Shown here: piece by piece, positions 1 to 6,597 of the stretch
Numbering within the stretch: the stretch's first letter is position 1
Layout of the letters: every line of letters begins with the position of its first letter
Origin: Clostridiales bacterium
Lineage (GTDB): Bacteria > Bacillota > Clostridia > Lachnospirales > Lachnospiraceae
Assembly: GCA_019416265.1 (NCBI GenBank)
Contig: DXXQ01000064.1
Location: 1 to 20,454, forward strand
DNA: 20,454 bases
Direction: 5' to 3'
The notes under the pieces: model-generated
What the model was told of the DNA's origin: nothing
The model's input: the letters and a program-made list of their open reading frames with translations, nothing else
The model's database searches: none
Made by a program: the position numbers and the translations under genes

Positions 1-477
1 GTGGTATATGCCAGCTTCTATTATATCTGTCAGGGCATTGAAACAAAGGTGCCTGCTCTGAGCTGGCTCTATGTATATAAAGACAGCACAGGAAAACTGA
101 TAATAGACAATGATGCGCAGCAGGATGCGGAAATCTCCGCCTATGTAGACAGGTTATCGGGAGATGAGGATGTGAAGAAGCTTCTTGCAGACGCAAACGA
201 TGAATATGACCAGGCCCAGGTTGACGATCCTGCACTTGCAGAATTTCTGGATGGTCTTGGGGAGGACGCAAGCATAGGCGGCGAGGAAAGCGGAACGATG
301 TTTACTGCTTCAGATGCCTGCAATGTGCGTGCGACAGCGGATATTGAAGCTGAAGTTCTTGGCGTAATTTCAGCTGGGACACAGGTTGAATCGAAGGGCG
401 TAGAAGGAGACTGGACTCAGATAGAGTATGAGGGACAGACCGGATATGTACACAGCAGCCTGTTGGAAGCAAATTGA
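1..477 (+). CDS. SH3b-domain protein, C-terminal part (5' end outside window)
   Basis: The frame is open from the first base, so the gene almost certainly begins upstream and the GTG at base 1 is not a reliable start. The last 60 or so residues form a bacterial SH3 (SH3b) domain: a CNVRATAD segment typical of the 'N-V-R-x-x' opening strand, then VLGVISAGTQVE, GDWTQIEYEGQTGYVHSSLL. SH3b domains usually bind peptidoglycan or act as an extracytoplasmic binding module. The part before it (VPALSWLYVYKDSTGKLIIDN, then an acidic helical stretch) resembles the extracytoplasmic region of Lachnospiraceae zinc-ribbon/TM/SH3 proteins, but this is from memory only. The gene ends 13 bases before a strong terminator. 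The function of the whole protein cannot be stated. Confidence 0.75.
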   Translation: MVYASFYYICQGIETKVPALSWLYVYKDSTGKLIIDNDAQQDAEISAYVDRLSGDEDVKKLLADANDEYDQAQVDDPALAEFLDGLGEDASIGGEESGTMFTASDACNVRATADIEAEVLGVISAGTQVESKGVEGDWTQIEYEGQTGYVHSSLLEAN

Positions 478-486
478 ATATGGTGA

Positions 487-528
487 AAAAATCCCGAAAA
501 GCAATTGCTGCTTTTCGGGATTTTTTTA
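487..528. terminator. Bidirectional intrinsic terminator between the SH3b gene and the deacetylase
   Basis: A perfect 13-bp stem (491-503 with 509-521, loop ATTGC) is flanked by an A-run at 485-491 and a T-run at 521-527, so it can end transcription from both sides. The convergent genes stop at 477 (plus) and 526 (minus). The deacetylase stop codon lies in the T-run, so its transcript enters the hairpin within a few bases of the stop. Confidence 0.9.
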
Positions 529-1791
529 CTCCATTTCTCCGTATGGGATTCCGGGCTTTAAATCAATTCCCTTGATTTTGGCAAGCTCATGAATGGTTAC
601 CAGCTCATAGCCTTCCTCGATCAGCTTCGGGATCAGGATTTCCGCAGCGTCCACGGAAGTGCTGTAGATGTCGTGCATCAGAATAATAGAACCGTCTTTC
701 ACCTCATTCATAACAGTATCCACAGTCTGCTGTACATCCAGAGTCTTCCAGTCCAGCGTGTCGATGGACCACAAAATCATGGGAGTACCTACAGAAGCCT
801 TCACATTGTCGTCGATGGATCCGTAGGGAGGGCGTACAACAGATGCGCCCTGACCTGTAAGTTCCAGCAGCGTCTGATCCACCCTTCCGATTTCAGACTG
901 AATTTCAGCCAGAGATAAGGTGGTGAGATCTTTGTGGTCGTATGTATGATTGCCCAGCTCAAATCCAAGCTCTGCCATACGCTTCACCTCATCCGGGAAG
1001 CTGGCAATCTCTTTTCCGACCATAAAGAAAGTGGCTTTCGCCTTATTCTTCTCCAGACAGTCGAGAAGTCTTCCGGTAAAAGAACCCGGTCCGTCGTCAA
1101 AGGTCAGAGCAGCATATTTCTTTTCTTTCTCAGAAGAGCTGTTTTCACCTTCGGCTGTATCCTTTTTCTTTTGGCTGTTCTTTTTTTCTGAAGTTGTCTT
1201 TTCTTTTTTTTGCTGGGCGGAGGCTTTATAGCCCTTGAGAGAGCCGTCGCTGTTCAGTTCATAGGACTTTCCGTCCACCCGGACGGTTCCTGTCTGCATG
1301 ATCCCGTCCAGATCAAAATAATAGCGTTTGCCGCCATCGTCCAGCCATCCTCTCTGCATGATCCCCTCAGCATTAAAGAAATAGCGCTTGCCGTCTGTAT
1401 CTGTCAGCCAGCCTTGATACGGAACACCGTCTGTCATAAACAGCCAGTCGCTTCCCGATGCTGTCCACACTCCGCCGGAGGCTTCCGGAGAAATTTCCGA
1501 AGAGGCTTTCTCCTCTTTTTCTACGGGCGCTTCTGTGGGAGACGGCGCAGGGGTTTCCGTAACAGCAGGTTCATTTTTCTGGGAATTGTCTGTAGGCTGG
1601 TCGGTATCAGCTTTTGCGGAATCTTTGCGGGATTCTTCGGGCTTATCGGCTACGAACACTTCAGACATGCTGCTTCTGTCAAGCGGTGAGGGACTGGCAG
1701 AGGATTTGGTAAAAAGACCTCCGGCAATCACACACAGAAGAAGGGCAAGGAGCATTAAAGGTCTGCTTGTCCGCGTTTTACGGCCTGGCAT
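526..1791 (-). CDS. Polysaccharide (peptidoglycan) deacetylase with cell-wall-binding repeats
   Basis: This is a 421-residue NodB-fold (carbohydrate esterase 4) protein that probably removes acetyl groups from cell-wall N-acetylglucosamine outside the cell. Residues 10-28 form a membrane anchor or signal segment. A Pro/Glu/Ser/Thr-rich linker follows to about 105. Choline-binding-like repeats (W-L-x-D-x-x-G-K-R-Y-F/Y-F) span about 115-187, then a Lys/Glu-rich linker. The catalytic domain from about 226 carries all five CE4 motifs: TFDDGP (230-235), H-T-Y-D-H with H282 and H286, RPPYG (320-324), the D344/W348 segment and LMHD (371-374). The start at 1791 is chosen because GGGGG lies just upstream and the signal segment begins there. 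The open frame continues to 2175, but that extension overlaps the divergent pseudouridine synthase. The gene is single, between its own promoter and a bidirectional terminator. The repeats suggest retention at the cell surface. Confidence 0.9.
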   Translation of the reverse strand: MPGRKTRTSRPLMLLALLLCVIAGGLFTKSSASPSPLDRSSMSEVFVADKPEESRKDSAKADTDQPTDNSQKNEPAVTETPAPSPTEAPVEKEEKASSEISPEASGGVWTASGSDWLFMTDGVPYQGWLTDTDGKRYFFNAEGIMQRGWLDDGGKRYYFDLDGIMQTGTVRVDGKSYELNSDGSLKGYKASAQQKKEKTTSEKKNSQKKKDTAEGENSSSEKEKKYAALTFDDGPGSFTGRLLDCLEKNKAKATFFMVGKEIASFPDEVKRMAELGFELGNHTYDHKDLTTLSLAEIQSEIGRVDQTLLELTGQGASVVRPPYGSIDDNVKASVGTPMILWSIDTLDWKTLDVQQTVDTVMNEVKDGSIILMHDIYSTSVDAAEILIPKLIEEGYELVTIHELAKIKGIDLKPGIPYGEME

Positions 1792-1866
1792 ATCGTTTCC
1801 CCCTTTGTTCAGTTCTTTGAAAATATGGCAGGAAGGTTTCTTCCTTTTGGCACCATATTCGTTCTT

Positions 1867-1895
1867 ATCATACAATAATTGTCCGAAAAATACAA
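1867..1895 (-). promoter_or_regulatory. Sigma-A-type promoter for the deacetylase gene
   Basis: On the minus strand TTGTAT (1895-1890), a 17-base spacer and TATGAT (1872-1867) fit a vegetative promoter. The start point would be near 1860, giving a leader of about 70 bases. Within it, 1822-1859 can fold: AATATGG pairs with CCATATT and inner GGAAG with CTTCC. Inferred from sequence only. Confidence 0.55.
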
Positions 1896-1907
1896 GAGAA
1901 TTCCCCA

Positions 1908-1936
1908 TTGCGGGAAAGCCGAAAAAATTATATAAT
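1908..1936 (+). promoter_or_regulatory. Promoter for the pseudouridine synthase, placing +1 at the start codon
   Basis: TTGCGG (1908-1913), a 17-base spacer and a perfect TATAAT (1931-1936) form a good sigma-A promoter. With the usual 6-7 base discriminator, +1 falls at about 1943, the A of the ATG. No Shine-Dalgarno sequence precedes that ATG. The mRNA would then be leaderless or nearly so. Confidence 0.65.
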
Positions 1937-1942
1937 AGACAA

Positions 1943-2878
1943 ATGGACGAAAAAATCAGAATTAATAAATATTTAAGCGATGCAGGCGTCTGCTCCAGAA
2001 GAGAGGCAGACCGCCTGATTTTGGAAAAACGGGTCACAGTAAACGGACGCGGAGCCCAAAGCGGGGAAAAGATTTCCGGTACAGACTGTGTCTGCATAGA
2101 CGGCATTCCTGTACAAAAAAATGAAAAAAAGGTTCTTCTTCTCTTCAACAAGCCCAGGGGGATCGTCTGCAGCACAAAGCAGCAGAGAGAGGAGATGACA
2201 GTTACGGAATATCTGAACTATCCTTTGCGGGTGTATCCTGTGGGACGCCTTGACAAGGATTCCCAGGGGCTTCTCCTTCTCACCAATGAGGGAGACCTGG
2301 TAAACCGTATCATGCGCGCGGGAAACCGCCATGAGAAAGAGTATCTGGTAACAGTAAATAAGCCGGTCAGCGAAGAGTTCCTCAAGGGCATGGAGAGGGG
2401 AGTTCCCATTCTGGATACGGTCACAAGACCCTGCTTTGCAGAGCGCACGGGAAAGAACAGCTTCCGTATCATCCTCACCCAGGGACTGAACCGCCAGATC
2501 CGCAGAATGTGTGAATATTTCGGATATCGTGTGCTCACACTGAAAAGAATACGGATCATGAATCTGACCCTGGATGGACTGGAGGAAGGAGCATACAGGG
2601 AAATCACAAAGAAGGAGTGGGAAACGCTTCAGAGGATGATCGCATCTTCCTCAAATGAAACAGTAATAGAAACAGGAGGCCGTCATGGAAACAGCAGCGT
2701 TAAAGCGAATGAAAGAGCTTGCCGAAAAACTGGACAAGGCAGCAAGAGAATACTATCAGAACGACAGAGAGATCATGAGCAATCTGGAGTACGACCGAAT
2801 GTACGACGAGCTTCAGGCTCTGGAGGAGGAAACAGGAACCGTCCTGGCAAACAGCCCCACCATAAGCGTAGGGTATGA
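1943..2878 (+). CDS. rluF: RluF/RsuA-family 23S rRNA pseudouridine synthase with run-on C-terminus
   Basis: The 311-residue product converts a uridine in rRNA to pseudouridine. Residues 5-50 form an S4 RNA-binding domain (INKYLSDAGVCSRREADRLI). The catalytic motif GRLDKDSQGLLLLTNEG holds the nucleophile D104, and GLNRQIRRMCEYFG is the RluB/E/F family signature. YREITKKEW fits the RluF branch, but the exact target uridine is uncertain. The start at 1943 begins the S4 domain. In-frame codons continue upstream into the deacetylase region, but no start there makes sense. Family proteins of this type usually end near residue 240 (IASSSNE). Here the frame continues about 70 basic, low-complexity residues and overlaps ligA by 194 bases. 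A neighbouring frame has tandem stops TAA-TAG at 2664-2669, so the tail may reflect a lost stop or a frameshift. Confidence 0.82.
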   Translation: MDEKIRINKYLSDAGVCSRREADRLILEKRVTVNGRGAQSGEKISGTDCVCIDGIPVQKNEKKVLLLFNKPRGIVCSTKQQREEMTVTEYLNYPLRVYPVGRLDKDSQGLLLLTNEGDLVNRIMRAGNRHEKEYLVTVNKPVSEEFLKGMERGVPILDTVTRPCFAERTGKNSFRIILTQGLNRQIRRMCEYFGYRVLTLKRIRIMNLTLDGLEEGAYREITKKEWETLQRMIASSSNETVIETGGRHGNSSVKANERACRKTGQGSKRILSERQRDHEQSGVRPNVRRASGSGGGNRNRPGKQPHHKRRV

Positions 2879-4649
2879 GGCTGTCGATCAGCTTCCCAAG
2901 GAGGAGCATGAAAGCCCTATGCTTTCTCTGGATAAGACTAAGGACAGGGAAGCGCTCCGCTCCTTTATGGGAGAGCATAAAACACTTCTTTCCTGGAAAC
3001 TGGATGGCCTGACGATCGTTCTTACCTACGAAAACGGCCAGCTTCTAAAAGCCGTTACAAGGGGGAACGGCGTTGTGGGAGAGGTGATCACCAACAATGC
3101 GAGAGTCTTTAAAAATATCCCCCTCAGGATTCCGTTCCGGGGCCGGCTGATCCTTCGGGGTGAGGCGGTCATCACCTATTCGGATTTCGAAAAGATCAAT
3201 GCCTCCATTGAGGATGCAGATGCCAAATACAAGAACCCGAGAAACCTGTGCAGCGGGTCAGTGCGCCAGCTTAACAATGAGGTCACAGCAGGTAGAAACG
3301 TGCGTTTTTACGCCTTTTCCCTTGTAAGTGCAGAGGGGGAGGATTTTCACAATTCTCACGAAGCTCAGTTCCTGTGGCTGAAAAAGCAGGGCTTCGATGT
3401 GGTAGAATACCGTGCCTGCACAGGAGAAACCATGGACGAAGCCATGGATTACTTTGCCCGGGCAGTCACTGAGAACGATTTTCCCTCCGACGGTCTGGTG
3501 GCTCTCTACGATGACATTGCCTATGGGGAATCTCTGGGCAGGACAGCCAAATTTCCCAGAAATGCTTTTGCTTTTAAATGGGCGGATGAGATGAGGGAAA
3601 CCCGGCTTCTGGAAATAGAATGGAGCCCTTCCAGGACAGGACTGATCAATCCTGTGGCTATTTTTGAGCCGGTGGAGCTGGAGGGCACAACAGTGAGCCG
3701 TGCCAGTGTCCACAATGTCAGTATTCTCAAGGAGCTGGAGCTGGGCATCGGAGATACCATCAAGGTTTATAAGGCCAATATGATCATCCCCCAGATCGCG
3801 GAAAACCTTACCAGGAGCAGGAAGCTTGAAATCCCGAAACTCTGTCCTGCCTGCGGTCAGGAAGCGGCTGTCCGCAAAGAAAACGAGGTGGAATCCCTCT
3901 ACTGCCTGAATCCGGACTGTCCGGCAAAAAAAATCAAGGCTTTTGCCCTTTTTGTAAGCAGAGACGCCATGAACATAGACGGCTTATCCGAGGCGACCCT
4001 GGAGAAGTTTATCGCCAGAGGCTTTATCCACGATTTCGGAGATATTTTTGAGATCGGAAAGCACAGGGAGGAAATCCTGGAAATGGATGGCTTTGGAGAG
4101 AAATCTTTCGAAAATCTGCTGGCAAGCCTTGAAAAAGCAAAAGAAACCACTCTTGCCAAAGTCATTTACAGTCTGGGAATCAGCAATATCGGGCTTGCAA
4201 ACGCAAAGGTAATCTGCCGTCATTTCGACGACGACCTGGAAAAAATCCGCCATGCAGACGAGGAGGAGATCAGCGCCATCGACACCATCGGACCTGTCAT
4301 TGCAAAGAATCTTGCGGATTATTTCAAAAAAGAAGAAAACAACAGGAAGCTGGATCATCTCCTTACCCATCTCCATCTGAAAAAAGAGGAAAAAGCAGGA
4401 GAGCAGATCTTTGCAGGGATGAATTTCGTTGTCACCGGAAGTGTGGAACACTTTGCAAACAGAGGGGAATTGAAGGAATATATTGAAGGGTTCGGGGGAA
4501 AGGTGACCGGTTCCGTAACAGGGAAAACCAATTACCTGATCAATAACGACATTTCTTCCAACTCTTCCAAAAATAAAAAAGCAAGGGAACTGGGAATTCC
4601 CATTCTTTCCGAGGAAGCGTTCCTGTCCCTTGTAAAAGAAAGAGAATAA
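2685..4649 (+). CDS. ligA: NAD+-dependent DNA ligase LigA
   Basis: The product seals nicks in replication and repair using NAD+ as adenylate donor; 654 residues, close to the usual 660-670. An N-terminal Ia domain (about 1-70) carries YYQNDREIMSNLEYDRMYDEL. The adenylation motif KLDG has the nucleophile K105. LRGE (E160), NPRNLCSGSVRQ (R186, R194) and AFKW (K298) follow. An OB fold leads to a Cys4 zinc finger (C387, C390, C407, C412), helix-hairpin-helix repeats (about 425-560) and a BRCT domain (about 575-654, FVVTGSVEHFANRGEL). The start has AGGAGG at 2674-2679. Oddities: the usual D-G-V-V-(I/V)-K lysine of motif IV is replaced (DGLVAL, L274), and the Ia residues equivalent to E. coli H23 and D32 appear as Y24 and N33. 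I recall the same variants in other Lachnospiraceae LigA, so this looks like a clade trait rather than damage. metA follows 30 bases downstream. Confidence 0.93.
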   Translation: METAALKRMKELAEKLDKAAREYYQNDREIMSNLEYDRMYDELQALEEETGTVLANSPTISVGYEAVDQLPKEEHESPMLSLDKTKDREALRSFMGEHKTLLSWKLDGLTIVLTYENGQLLKAVTRGNGVVGEVITNNARVFKNIPLRIPFRGRLILRGEAVITYSDFEKINASIEDADAKYKNPRNLCSGSVRQLNNEVTAGRNVRFYAFSLVSAEGEDFHNSHEAQFLWLKKQGFDVVEYRACTGETMDEAMDYFARAVTENDFPSDGLVALYDDIAYGESLGRTAKFPRNAFAFKWADEMRETRLLEIEWSPSRTGLINPVAIFEPVELEGTTVSRASVHNVSILKELELGIGDTIKVYKANMIIPQIAENLTRSRKLEIPKLCPACGQEAAVRKENEVESLYCLNPDCPAKKIKAFALFVSRDAMNIDGLSEATLEKFIARGFIHDFGDIFEIGKHREEILEMDGFGEKSFENLLASLEKAKETTLAKVIYSLGISNIGLANAKVICRHFDDDLEKIRHADEEEISAIDTIGPVIAKNLADYFKKEENNRKLDHLLTHLHLKKEEKAGEQIFAGMNFVVTGSVEHFANRGELKEYIEGFGGKVTGSVTGKTNYLINNDISSNSSKNKKARELGIPILSEEAFLSLVKERE

Positions 4650-4679
4650 ATTAGGCCGCAAGAAAGGAAGGACTAGAGT

Positions 4680-5615
4680 ATGCCGATTAAAATACAGGGC
4701 GATCTGCCCGTGAAGGAAATTCTGGAAAAAGAAAATATATTTGTCATGGATGAGACAAGAGCCCTCCATCAGGACATCCGTCCCATTCAGATCCTTATTT
4801 TGAATTTAATGCCATTAAAGGAGGAGACGGAGCTTCAGCTTCTCCGTTCTCTTTCCAATACTCCGCTTCAGGTGGACGTTACCTTTATGGCAGTGGAGAG
4901 CCATCAGTCAAAAAATACCTCCATGAGTCATCTGAACAAATTTTATCAGACCTTTTCTGAGCTAAAGGATCAGAAATACGATGGAATGATCATTACAGGA
5001 GCGCCTGTGGAGCAGATGGAATTTGAGGAGGTGGACTACTGGGAGGAGCTTGTACAGATCATGGACTGGACAAAGAGTCATGTCACCTCTACGATTTATC
5101 TGTGCTGGGCTGCCCAGGCAGGACTTTACCACCATTACGGCCTGAAAAAGAAGCCTTTGGATCACAAGATGTTCGGTCTTTTCTGGCATAAGGTCATGAA
5201 CCGCAAGATTCCCCTTGTACGAGGGTTTGACGATATGTTCCTTGCCCCTCATTCCAGGCATACGGAGGTACCGATCGAGGACATCCATAATTGTAAGGAG
5301 CTTACTGTTCTTGCAGAGTCTGAGGAAGCAGGGCTCTTTCTTGCAATGGCAGACGGCGGACGGAAAATCTTTGTTATGGGTCACCCGGAATATGACCGCG
5401 TCACCTTAGACGGAGAGTATAAGCGCGATCTGAGCAAAAATCTCCCCATTGACATTCCGGAAAATTATTACAGAAACGACGATCCGGAAAACAGACCCCT
5501 TCTCATGTGGAGGGCTCACGCAAACAACCTTTATACCAACTGGTTAAATTATTATGTCTACCAGAGCACTCCGTTTGACCTTTACGGAACACCGGATTTT
5601 GATGAAATTTTATAA
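4680..5615 (+). CDS. metA: Homoserine O-acetyltransferase (MetA family)
   Basis: This is the first committed step of methionine synthesis, acylation of homoserine. The 311-residue protein has the MetA/HTS glutamine-amidotransferase-like fold: MPIKIQGDLPV opening, catalytic C142 (IYLCWAAQAG), H235 and E237 (VMGHPEYDR). Position 111 is Glu (TGAPVEQMEF). In this family Glu111 goes with acetyl-CoA and Gly111 with succinyl-CoA, so the substrate is probably acetyl-CoA although databases often say succinyltransferase. The ATG has a GAAAGGAAGG-type ribosome binding site. The gap to ligA is only 30 bases and holds no T-box or SAM riboswitch, so it is probably co-transcribed with ligA. Confidence 0.93.
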   Translation: MPIKIQGDLPVKEILEKENIFVMDETRALHQDIRPIQILILNLMPLKEETELQLLRSLSNTPLQVDVTFMAVESHQSKNTSMSHLNKFYQTFSELKDQKYDGMIITGAPVEQMEFEEVDYWEELVQIMDWTKSHVTSTIYLCWAAQAGLYHHYGLKKKPLDHKMFGLFWHKVMNRKIPLVRGFDDMFLAPHSRHTEVPIEDIHNCKELTVLAESEEAGLFLAMADGGRKIFVMGHPEYDRVTLDGEYKRDLSKNLPIDIPENYYRNDDPENRPLLMWRAHANNLYTNWLNYYVYQSTPFDLYGTPDFDEIL

Positions 5616-5633
5616 ATGACAGAAAGCGCCTTC

Positions 5634-5662
5634 GCATATTTTATGAGAATTTTTCCATACTA
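5634..5662 (+). promoter_or_regulatory. Candidate sigma-G (forespore) promoter for tepA
   Basis: GCATA (5634-5638), 17 bases, then CATACTA (5656-5662) closely fits the sigma-G pattern (G-n-A-T-A/G, about 18 bases, CAT-n-n-TA). The start point would be near 5669, just before the GGAGG at about 5679. TepA is a forespore protein in Bacillus subtilis, which agrees. A vegetative -10 (TATAAA, about 5667) is also possible. Confidence 0.5.
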
Positions 5663-5691
5663 TTCTTATAAATTTACGGAGGTGTTTTTTT

Positions 5692-6408
5692 ATGGAAGAG
5701 AAGGAAAAGAGAGACGAAAAAAGAGAAGAGCTTGAGAAAGAGGATATCCAGAATTCCCAGATAGAAGAGATGGGACAGGTGGTTCTGGACGGAAATAAAA
5801 AGAAACGGAAGGTGGAGCTTCTTACGATCATAGGAGAGGTGGAGGGCCACGAATCTGCGCCTTCCCACAGCAAGACGACCAAATATGAGCATGTTCTTCC
5901 CAAGCTTGCCATTGTGGAAGATGACGATGAGGTGGAGGGGCTTTTGATTCTTCTGAACACAGTGGGCGGAGATGTGGAGGCAGGTCTTGCCATTGCGGAA
6001 ATGATCGCATCCTTGAGCATCCCCACGGTTTCCCTTGTTCTTGGAGGCGGCCATTCCATCGGCGTTCCCATGGCTGTTTCCTCGGATTATTCCTTTATTG
6101 TGCCCAGCGCTACAATGGTCATCCATCCGGTGAGACAAAACGGCATGTTTATCGGAGTGGCCCAGAGCTACCGCAATATGGAAAAGATCCAGGACCGGAT
6201 CACCACCTTTATTTCCACTCATTCCGCCATCAGCCAGGAGCGGCTGGAGGAGCTGATGCTGGACACCACTCAGCTTGTCAAGGATGTGGGAACCATGCTT
6301 GAAGGGGAGGAGGCTGTAAAGGAGGGACTGATCAATGAGGTTGGAGGCATCCGCCAGGCGCTGTCAAAGCTCTACGCCCTCATCGAGGAAAGGGAATCGA
6401 AGCAGTAA
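5692..6408 (+). CDS. tepA: TepA-type ClpP-fold serine protease
   Basis: The 238-residue protein belongs to the ClpP-like TepA/YmfB family, which in Bacillus subtilis acts in spore outgrowth on small acid-soluble proteins (family knowledge). Residues 1-40 are highly charged (Glu/Lys/Arg) and poorly conserved. The ClpP core follows: LLILLNTVGGDVEAGLAIAEMIAS, the nucleophile S122 in GGGHSIGVPMAVS, H145 in ATMVIHPV, and a third acidic residue probably at D191 or D198. EEAVKEGLINEVGG matches the ClpP C-terminal motif. It is cytosolic, with no signal segment. GGAGG precedes the ATG by about 8 bases. In B. subtilis the gene lies just upstream of spoIIIE; here nfnAB and uppP lie between tepA and ftsK. 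A candidate sigma-G promoter precedes it. Confidence 0.88.
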   Translation: MEEKEKRDEKREELEKEDIQNSQIEEMGQVVLDGNKKKRKVELLTIIGEVEGHESAPSHSKTTKYEHVLPKLAIVEDDDEVEGLLILLNTVGGDVEAGLAIAEMIASLSIPTVSLVLGGGHSIGVPMAVSSDYSFIVPSATMVIHPVRQNGMFIGVAQSYRNMEKIQDRITTFISTHSAISQERLEELMLDTTQLVKDVGTMLEGEEAVKEGLINEVGGIRQALSKLYALIEERESKQ

Positions 6409-6443
6409 ATATACAAGAAACTGCTAAAAAAACAATTTTTTCA

Positions 6444-6471
6444 TTGAATCTATGCAAATCTATGGTATAAT
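6444..6471 (+). promoter_or_regulatory. Sigma-A promoter for nfnAB
   Basis: TTGAAT (6444-6449), a 16-base spacer and a perfect TATAAT (6466-6471). The start would be near 6478, giving a leader of about 120 bases before nfnA. The leader contains a 6-bp hairpin (AGCAGA 6522-6527 with TCTGCT 6534-6539). A T7 run (6545-6551) begins only five bases after the stem, so it might attenuate weakly. Confidence 0.7.
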
Positions 6472-6597
6472 ATTACTGAAAATTTTCATTCTTATTAAAT
6501 GGAAATAGGGAAAGAGAAAATAGCAGACACGTTTCTGCTCCCGCTTTTTTTGCATCTGCCGGGCGTGCCTGTTAAATATGAATACCAGGAGGATATT

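Noticed and set aside
1220..1450. Tandem DNA repeat in the deacetylase gene
   Set aside because: The repetition is at protein level (cell-wall-binding repeats) and is part of the gene, not a CRISPR or satellite array.
1535..1942. Upstream extension of the pseudouridine synthase frame
   Set aside because: It is antisense to the deacetylase and gives low-complexity protein with no domain. The S4 domain begins at 1943.
1792..2175. N-terminal extension of the deacetylase frame up to 2175
   Set aside because: It runs through the divergent pseudouridine synthase and its promoter. The start at 1791 has a good ribosome binding site and begins the signal segment.
4650..4679. Possible T-box or SAM riboswitch before metA
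   Set aside because: The gap is only 30 bases and holds just the ribosome binding site.
3984..4769. 261-residue minus-strand frame across ligA and the metA start
   Set aside because: Its Phe/Cys-rich translation shows no domain and it is fully antisense to well-supported coding sequence.
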